Below are positions 1 through 4,477 of a DNA stretch of 5,836 nt, piece by piece; position 1 is the first letter of the stretch; the number at the start of each line of letters is the position of its first letter. A program made the translations under genes and the position numbers. The stretch is from a bacterium (lineage in GTDB: Bacteria > Caldisericota > Caldisericia > B22-G15), in the NCBI GenBank assembly GCA_012517755.1, contig JAAYUH010000092.1, positions 1 through 5,836 of the forward strand. Direction: 5' to 3'. Under the pieces are notes generated by a model. The model did no database searches and had not been told where the DNA came from. It was given only the letters and a program-made list of their open reading frames with translations.

Positions 1-246
1 AAAAATGAAGATGAAATTAAAAAAGATATTATAAATCTTTTAAATATTGAAATGGATAATCAAATTATGATGAATTACTTTACTTATGATGGAGAAAAAA
101 AATTAAAGCAGGGATACTATATAGGTCTCAAAATAATAGAAGAATTGGTAAGTTTAGGTAACAACATTATTGACTTAACATATATGAATAGTGATGATAT
201 TTTGAATCTCTATTTTAAAAATCAAGATATAATTGTTAAAAAGTAA
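1..246 (+). CDS. C-terminal part of an unidentified protein (5' end outside window)
   Basis: The frame is open from the first base to the TAA at 244-246, so this is the last 81 codons of a longer gene; the ATG at 52 is only an internal methionine. The visible tail is hydrophilic and lysine/asparagine-rich, with a recognisable core GYYIGLKIIEEL followed by a helix-like stretch ending DDILNLYF. A GY-x-IG-x-x-I pattern near the C terminus, followed by a short acidic helix, recalls the end of the DUF2268/YjaZ putative zinc-protease family. The HExxH part would lie outside the window, so this is only a suggestion. The tatD-like gene follows after 21 bp in the same frame, so the two are probably co-transcribed. 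Confidence that it is coding is good; confidence in the family is low. Confidence 0.7.
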   Translation, partial: KNEDEIKKDIINLLNIEMDNQIMMNYFTYDGEKKLKQGYYIGLKIIEELVSLGNNIIDLTYMNSDDILNLYFKNQDIIVKK

Positions 247-267
247 ATTTATTGTAAAATAGATTTT

Positions 268-1047
268 ATGGATAATTTTTTTATAGATTCACATACTCAT
301 CTTGATATGCCAGATTTCAATAAAGATAGAGAAGAGGTTATAAAGAGAGCATTAAGTTCAAATATAAAATATTTTTTAAATGTTGGTTATGATTATAGAT
401 CATCTATAAATTCTAATAATCTAACAAAAAATTATAATTATTTTTTTGGAGCATTAGGGTTCCACCCTCATGATGCAAAAAGTTTTAAAAATGAGTACCT
501 TTTTGAATTTGAAAGAATAATTAAAAACAATAAAAAAATAGTTGCAGTAGGAGAAATTGGGCTTGATTACTATAGAAATTTATCCCCAAAGGAGACCCAA
601 ATTGAGGTTTTTAAAAAACAGATAGAGTTTGCAATAGAAATGAGTATGCCTATCATTATCCATGAAAGAGATGCTTTCTTTGATTCTATAAACATCATGA
701 AACAGTACAGGGGAAAAATAAAAGGTGTTTTTCACTGCTTTAATAGAGATTTTATATCATTTAAAGAGATATTTAATTTAAATTTCTATATAGGGGTTGG
801 TGGTGTTATAACTTATCCAAAAAATAATAATTTAAGAGAATCTTTTAAAAAAATTCCATTGGATAGAATTATTCTTGAAACAGATGCACCATATCTTCCT
901 CCTCAAAATAAAAGAGGAGAAAGGAATGAACCACAATTTTTGATATATACTGCCCAATTTTTGGCAAAGATTTATAATATCTCTTTAGATTATTTAGCAA
1001 AAAAAACAACAGAAAACTTTTTAAATCTATTTAATATCAAAATTTAA
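268..1047 (+). CDS. tatD: TatD-family metal-dependent hydrolase (putative 3'-5' DNase)
   Basis: This 259-residue protein has the usual length of TatD-family TIM-barrel amidohydrolases, which hydrolyse DNA (and possibly other phosphoesters) with divalent metals in the cytoplasm. All expected metal-site motifs are visible in order: HTHLD at residues 9-13 (H9, H11), GFHPH at 64-68, GEIGLDYYR at 95-103 (bridging E96), IHERDA at 131-136 (H132), HCF at 156-158 and ETDAPYLPP at 204-212 (D206), followed by RNEP at 219-222. No catalytic residue is missing, so it should be active. The ATG at 268 begins directly before the first motif, and no ATG, GTG or TTG lies between it and the upstream stop at 244-246. 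There is no clear Shine-Dalgarno sequence, which suggests translation depends on the gene just upstream. Family members are often called TatD, YcfH or YabD; which paralogue this is cannot be told. Confidence 0.93.
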   Translation: MDNFFIDSHTHLDMPDFNKDREEVIKRALSSNIKYFLNVGYDYRSSINSNNLTKNYNYFFGALGFHPHDAKSFKNEYLFEFERIIKNNKKIVAVGEIGLDYYRNLSPKETQIEVFKKQIEFAIEMSMPIIIHERDAFFDSINIMKQYRGKIKGVFHCFNRDFISFKEIFNLNFYIGVGGVITYPKNNNLRESFKKIPLDRIILETDAPYLPPQNKRGERNEPQFLIYTAQFLAKIYNISLDYLAKKTTENFLNLFNIKI

Positions 1048-1075
1048 AGTCATAAAAATTTTACTGCCGAAATAC

Positions 1076-1103
1076 TTGACAAACTAAAATCATAAATTAT
1101 ATT
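1076..1103 (+). promoter_or_regulatory. sigma70-type promoter of the amino-acid transporter operon
   Basis: TTGACA at 1076-1081 is a perfect -35 box. TATATT at 1098-1103 is a good -10 box after a 16-bp spacer. The predicted start point near 1110 would give a leader of about 25 nt before the binding-protein ATG at 1135. The leader holds a perfect 14-base palindrome (TTTAATTAATTAAA, 1102-1115) that touches the -10 box, and then the ribosome site AAGGAGGT at 1123-1130. The leader is too short for a riboswitch, so any control would have to act at the promoter itself. Confidence 0.7.
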
Positions 1104-1134
1104 TAATTAATTAAAAACTCTTAAGGAGGTCATT

Positions 1135-2139
1135 ATGAGAAGATTTTTTTTAATTTATTTAGTTTTGATTTTAGTTTCCCTGTCTTTTTTTGGATGTACT
1201 GGAAGTAGCACATTTTTAACTGGAACAGTTAAAAATGAGGATAATCAACCGTTAAAAGATGTAACTATTTACCTTGATGGAAGAACCTCCAAAACAGATG
1301 ATAATGGAAAATTTGAGTTTAGAAATCTTGAAACTAAAAAATATAGATTTTCAGTAAATTTAGAAGGATTTTATCCTTATGAAACCGAAGTTGATATATC
1401 ACAAGGTGAGAGTAAATTAAATGTTTCATTAAAATACACAACTTTAACAAAGGCAAGAAAAAGAGGTTATCTTTTAGTTGGTTCAGATGTAACTTATCCA
1501 CCTTTTGAATATATGGAAAATGGAAAACCTATTGGATTTGATGTTGATTTGATTAATTTAGTTGCAAAAGAGATGGGTTTAGAAAGAGCAGAGGTAATGG
1601 ATACTGCATGGGATGGAATATTTGCAGCTTTAAAGACAGAAAAATTCGATATCATAATCTCTTCAGTTACAATTACTGATGAAAGAAAAAAAGAGATATT
1701 ATTTTCTGATCCATACTATAATTCAGGTCAAATTATAGCTATAAGAAAAGATGATAACAGAATAAAAAATGAGAATGATTTAAAAGGAATGGTAGTAGGA
1801 GTTCAAATAAATACAACAGGTGATTTTTCAGCACAGGAAATTCCTGGAATTAAAGAGGTAAAAAGATATGATGATATACAACAAGCATTTCAAGATCTTG
1901 AAATTGGTAGAATAGATGCAATTTTAAATGACTTACCTGTTAATGCTTATTTTGCAAGCACAAGACCCAACATAAAATTAGTTGGTACACTTTTAACAGA
2001 AGAACAATATGGAATTTGTGCAAGGCTTGTTGATAGCGATTTAATTACTGAAATAAATAGTGCTTTAAGAAAAGTTAAAGAAAGCGGAAAATATAGAGAA
2101 ATTTATCTAAAATGGTTTGGTGTTGAACCTGTTGATTAG
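1135..2139 (+). CDS. Amino-acid ABC transporter substrate-binding lipoprotein with an extra N-terminal beta-sandwich domain
   Basis: This exported lipoprotein of 334 residues should capture a polar amino acid for the permease and ATPase encoded next. Residues 1-20 form a signal peptide ending in a lipobox-like FFGC, with C21 as the lipid-modified cysteine. Residues about 27-100 resemble a carboxypeptidase-regulatory-like or PEGA-type beta sandwich (GTVKNEDNQPLKDVTIYLDG, then TDDNGKFEFRNL). Residues about 112-330 are a family 3 solute-binding domain: SDVTYPPFEY (117-126), GFDVDL (134-139), TDERKK (181-186), SDPYY (192-196) and a C-terminal IYLKWFG. R184 and D266 sit where GlnH/HisJ relatives bind the alpha-carboxylate and alpha-amino groups, so an L-amino acid ligand is likely; which one cannot be told. 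The start is set by AAGGAGGT five bases before the ATG. The extra domain is unusual, because most relatives go straight from anchor to binding domain. Confidence 0.93.
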   Translation: MRRFFLIYLVLILVSLSFFGCTGSSTFLTGTVKNEDNQPLKDVTIYLDGRTSKTDDNGKFEFRNLETKKYRFSVNLEGFYPYETEVDISQGESKLNVSLKYTTLTKARKRGYLLVGSDVTYPPFEYMENGKPIGFDVDLINLVAKEMGLERAEVMDTAWDGIFAALKTEKFDIIISSVTITDERKKEILFSDPYYNSGQIIAIRKDDNRIKNENDLKGMVVGVQINTTGDFSAQEIPGIKEVKRYDDIQQAFQDLEIGRIDAILNDLPVNAYFASTRPNIKLVGTLLTEEQYGICARLVDSDLITEINSALRKVKESGKYREIYLKWFGVEPVD

Positions 2140-2152
2140 GTGATAATTAAAA

Positions 2153-2818
2153 ATGGGATTTGATTTTAATATCTCTCTTTTTATGGAATCTATTCCATAT
2201 TTGATTAATGGAGCAAAATATACTATTCTTTTTTCATTAATCTCAATTGTTTTTGGAATTCTTATAGGTCTGTTTGCATCATTAATGAAAATATCTAAAA
2301 ATCCATTTTTCAATATTTTAGGAAATTTATATATTGAAATAATTAGAGGAACTCCGCTTCTTTTGCATATTATGATTGCATATTATGGTCTTGTAGCTTT
2401 TAAAATTAATTTAAATTATTTCACTGCTGGAGTTTTAGCTCTTTCAATTAATTCAGGTGCTTATTGTGGAGAAATTTTTAGAGCAGGTATTGAATCTATT
2501 GAAAAAGGGCAGATGGAGGCTGCAAGATCTGTTGGTATGTCATATGGAGAGGCAATGAGATTCATAATTATTCCTCAAGCAATTAAAAGAGTAATACCAC
2601 CACTTACAAATGAATTTGTTGCAATGTTAAAAGATTCTTCTCTACTTTCAATAATTGCTGTTCCAGAACTTTTAAGGAATGCAAGACAAATTATGGGGAC
2701 AAAAGCAAATGTATGGAGTCCATTTATTGGTGCTGCTCTAATATACCTTGTTTTAACTCTTCCTCTAACAAGATTAGCATCTGTACTTGAAAGGAGATTT
2801 GCAAAAGGTGGAGTTTGA
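2153..2818 (+). CDS. Amino-acid ABC transporter permease, HisM/GlnP type
   Basis: This 221-residue inner-membrane protein has the normal length for polar amino-acid permeases and forms the membrane channel of the transporter. Hydrophobic segments near residues 18-44, 57-82, 88-108, 150-172 and 188-208 fit the usual five-helix fold. RGTPLL at 65-70 and AYCGEIFRAGIESIEKGQ at 103-120 are family signatures. The EAA loop that contacts the ATPase is intact (EAARSVGMSYGEAMRFIIIP, 122-141). As the only permease gene in the cassette, it should act as a homodimer. AGGTGAT at 2138-2144 matches the extended anti-16S sequence and overlaps the stop of the binding-protein gene, eight bases before this ATG, so the two are translationally close. 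The last ten codons lie inside the first copy of a tandem duplication. Confidence 0.94.
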   Translation: MGFDFNISLFMESIPYLINGAKYTILFSLISIVFGILIGLFASLMKISKNPFFNILGNLYIEIIRGTPLLLHIMIAYYGLVAFKINLNYFTAGVLALSINSGAYCGEIFRAGIESIEKGQMEAARSVGMSYGEAMRFIIIPQAIKRVIPPLTNEFVAMLKDSSLLSIIAVPELLRNARQIMGTKANVWSPFIGAALIYLVLTLPLTRLASVLERRFAKGGV

Positions 2819-2875
2819 TAATGCTATTAGTTTTCGAAAGGAGGTTTGCAAAAGGTGGAGTTTAATAATGCTATT
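2789..2875 (+). repeat. Imperfect tandem duplication (47-bp period) at the permease/ATPase junction
   Basis: Positions 2789-2828 and 2836-2875 match at 38 of 40 bases; they differ at 2797/2844 (A/G) and 2817/2864 (G/A). The first copy encodes the permease C terminus (ERRFAKGGV) and its TGA. The second supplies the ribosome site and first codons of the ATPase. One copy would serve both roles if the genes overlapped, so the sequence looks like a slippage duplication of an overlapping junction. The 7-bp remainder between copies is GTTTTC-like and not shared. Confidence 0.9.
2837..2844 (+). promoter_or_regulatory. Ribosome-binding site that decides the ATPase start
   Basis: AAAGGAGG at 2837-2844 is a near-perfect Shine-Dalgarno sequence. 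It is one base from the in-frame TTG at 2846, which is too close, and ten bases from the in-frame GTG at 2855, which is acceptable. The GTG is therefore preferred. The equivalent site in the first duplicate copy (AAAGGAGA, 2790-2797) lies inside the permease gene and precedes a GTG at 2808. Confidence 0.65.
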
Positions 2876-3598
2876 TTAAGTGTTAGAAATTTATATAAAA
2901 AATTTGAAGGTGTTGAAGTTTTAAAAAATGTTAGTTTTAATTTACATGAAAAGGAGGTACTTGTTATTGTTGGTCCATCTGGTGCTGGAAAATCTACTTT
3001 AATTAGATGTATCAATAGATTGGAAGAGCCAACCACAGGTGAAATTATTTTTAATGGAAACAAAATTGATAATAAGACAGATTATAATAAACTAAGAGAA
3101 AAAATAGGTATGGTTTTTCAAAAATTCAATCTTTTTTTACATTTAACTGCGATACAAAATATAACTTTACCATTGAAAATTGTTAAGAGAAAAAGTGAAA
3201 AAGAGGCATATAATATAGCAATAGAATATCTTACAAAAGTTGGTTTGAAAGATAGAGCAAATCACTATCCAATACAACTCTCTGGTGGTGAACAGCAAAG
3301 AGTAGCAATAGCAAGAGCATTATCTCTTGAACCAAAAATTATGTTGTTTGATGAACCAACTTCAAGTATTGATATTGAACTTATCAAAGATGTGCTTGAT
3401 GTTATGAAAAATCTTGCAAAAGAGGGGATGACGATGGTAGTTGTTAGTCATGAAATGGGATTTGCTAAAGAGGTTGGAGATAGAATTTTATTTATGGATA
3501 AAGGAGAAATTATTGAAGAAAATAATCCAGAAGATTTTTTTAGAAATCCTAAAACTGAAAGGGCAAAACAATTTTTATCTAAGATAATAAACATATAA
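2855..3598 (+). CDS. Amino-acid ABC transporter ATP-binding protein, HisP/GlnQ type
   Basis: This cytoplasmic ATPase powers amino-acid uptake through the permease encoded just upstream. From the GTG at 2855 it has 247 residues, normal for the family; an in-frame TTG at 2846 would add three. Walker A is GPSGAGKST at 40-48, the Q-loop is MVFQ with Q89, the ABC signature is LSGGEQQR at 142-149, Walker B is IMLFDE with catalytic E167, and the switch histidine is H199 in SHEMGFA. The C-terminal NPKTERAKQFL is typical of the polar amino-acid subgroup. The D-loop reads TSSIDIEL, where relatives normally have TSALDPEL, and the Q-loop region reads NLFLH instead of NLFPH. Both are modest departures and leave the catalytic residues intact. 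Translation starts inside the second copy of the junction duplication. An inverted repeat 10 bases past the stop probably terminates the operon. Confidence 0.94.
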   Translation: MEFNNAILSVRNLYKKFEGVEVLKNVSFNLHEKEVLVIVGPSGAGKSTLIRCINRLEEPTTGEIIFNGNKIDNKTDYNKLREKIGMVFQKFNLFLHLTAIQNITLPLKIVKRKSEKEAYNIAIEYLTKVGLKDRANHYPIQLSGGEQQRVAIARALSLEPKIMLFDEPTSSIDIELIKDVLDVMKNLAKEGMTMVVVSHEMGFAKEVGDRILFMDKGEIIEENNPEDFFRNPKTERAKQFLSKIINI

Positions 3599-3608
3599 AA
3601 ATAAATTA

Positions 3609-3648
3609 GTTTACAAAAACAGACAGCCTACTTTTGTAAACAATTTTT
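3609..3648 (+). terminator. Probable intrinsic terminator of the transporter operon
   Basis: GTTTACAAAA (3609-3618) and TTTTGTAAAC (3632-3641) form a perfect 10-bp stem around a 13-nt loop. A run of five T follows at 3644-3648. It sits just after the ATPase stop. The stem has only three G/C pairs, so it is weaker than a textbook terminator and could instead be a protein-binding palindrome. Position and T run favour termination. Confidence 0.6.
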
Positions 3649-4000
3649 ATAATATGATTTATTTGATATTAATTTAGAATTTGATTCCATCAAAAATATC
3701 TCTAACTCCTCTCTTAAAAATTTTCTAACTTTTTTCTATCAATTCTGTTATGTTGTTATCATCTTTTGCAATATTTATCAAACTCATCCTTACATTATAA
3801 ATTTTATTAAAAATTAATATTTGGTGTTTATTCTTATAATTAATCTAAAATATTTTTGGATAATTGATGCCTTTATATTCTTTTAAAGAAGTTATAAAGA
3901 AATTAAATAATGTCTCTTTTCATATTAAATATATTTAAACAGATGATGGTCTGGTGTTCCATAATTTTTGATATAGATGAATTCAATAGAAAACTTATAT
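3649..4000. other. AT-rich stretch with no supported gene
   Basis: No frame on either strand has both a start with a ribosome site and a sensible length. On the minus strand, the frame covering 3919 down to 3674 reads like a peptide (for example KEYKGINYPKIF, then INIAKDDNNITELIEK). It contains two in-frame stops before the terminal one and has no start, so it is at most a decayed gene remnant. Very high A+T makes such lysine, asparagine and isoleucine-rich readings common by chance. I see no promoter pair or RNA gene here. Confidence 0.5.
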
Positions 4001-4051
4001 GAGAATGACAAAATAGAGGAACTGGATTCCCGTTTTCGCGAGAATGACAAA
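4001..4051 (+). repeat. Composite repeat unit 1 (diverged)
   Basis: The half unit is GAGAATGACAAA at 4001-4012 and the full unit is at 4024-4051. The hairpin arms are ATTCCCGT and GCGAGAAT around TTTC, with one C/A mismatch and one wobble pair. Half and full unit share the same G-to-A change (GAGAATGACA), which suggests copying within the unit. Confidence 0.8.
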
Positions 4052-4075
4052 CAGGGTAGAAATAACATAGAGGAT

Positions 4076-4129
<54 letters not shown>

Positions 4130-4135
4130 TTACAT

Positions 4136-4184
4136 GGGAATGACAAAATGGATGATGGATTCCTATTTTCACGGGAGTGACAAA
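4136..4184 (+). repeat. Composite repeat unit 3 (diverged)
   Basis: The half unit is GGGAATGACAAA at 4136-4147 and the full unit is at 4157-4184. The arms are ATTCCTAT and ACGGGAGT around TTTC. Most pairs survive as Watson-Crick or wobble pairs, with one A/C mismatch, so the hairpin is weakened. Confidence 0.8.
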
Positions 4185-4217
4185 TTGGAGAGTTTTCACT
4201 AATCTCTATATAGGTTC

Positions 4218-4245
4218 TTGATAATATTCCCAATTTTTCTATAAA
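4218..4245 (+). promoter_or_regulatory. Candidate promoter of the lipoprotein operon
   Basis: TTGATA at 4218-4223 and TATAAA at 4240-4245 are separated by 16 bp, giving a leader of about 65 nt before the small frame at 4318. A perfect TATAAT at 4292-4297 lacks a -35 partner, and its start point would fall in the ribosome site, so it is a poorer choice. A 10-bp inverted repeat (TTCTATAAAT at 4237-4246, ATTTATAGAA at 4277-4286) covers the chosen -10 box but could be chance in such AT-rich DNA. Confidence 0.35.
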
Positions 4246-4317
4246 TAGAGCTCATAAAGAATTTTATAATTATCTAATTTATAGAATGTTGTATAATTAA
4301 AAAGAGGGAAAAAAATT

Positions 4318-4477
4318 ATGGTTTGTAGAGTTGTAGTAAAGTTTTCTCTCCAAGAGTATAAAAAAAGAGATATACCTAAATACTACATACCACTTAACTA
4401 TCAATATTGATCGAATAGAAAATGACACACTCAAGATTGTAGAGTTAGAAGTTCCTAAGAAAGGTGAATTTTTATGA
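4318..4477 (+). CDS. Possible small gene with a frame change near an A7 run
   Basis: Translation from ATG 4318, nine bases after AAAGAGGG (4301-4308), gives 30 residues (MVCRVVVKFSLQEYKK, then RDIPKYYIPLNYQY) and stops at 4410. A second frame, open from 4340 to the TGA at 4475-4477, reads convincingly (TYHLTINIDRIENDTLKIVE, then LEVPKKGEFL) but has no ATG, GTG or TTG. Its stop overlaps the next gene's start as ATGA, a classic coupling arrangement. Losing one A from the A7 run at 4360-4366 would join them into a 52-residue, beta-rich protein with no signal peptide. The break could be a real mutation, programmed slippage or a sequencing error. The DRIENDTLKIVELE segment faintly recalls DUF3006 proteins. 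I do not recognise a function. Confidence 0.42.

Noticed and set aside
52..246. A complete 64-residue gene starting at ATG 52
   Set aside because: The same frame is open back to base 1, so the ATG is better read as an internal methionine of a truncated longer gene; no ribosome site precedes it.
1048..1075. Terminator after the TatD gene
   Set aside because: Only a short AAAATTTT self-complementary stretch is present, with no stable stem or T run.
2107..2313. Minus-strand frame of 68 codons across the binding-protein/permease junction
   Set aside because: It lies wholly opposite two well-supported genes and shows no recognisable domain or start signal.
2827..3063. Minus-strand frame of 78 codons including DFPAPDGPT
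   Set aside because: It is the antisense shadow of the ATPase Walker A region; this motif appears opposite many ABC ATPase genes. No ribosome site is seen.
4204..4250. Short inverted repeat CTCTAT/ATAGAG around the candidate promoter
   Set aside because: Six base pairs of A/T-rich complementarity are expected by chance in this composition.
4292..4297. TATAAT as the -10 box for the small frame at 4318
   Set aside because: No -35 match lies at 15-18 bp, and the implied start point would cut into the ribosome site at 4301-4308.
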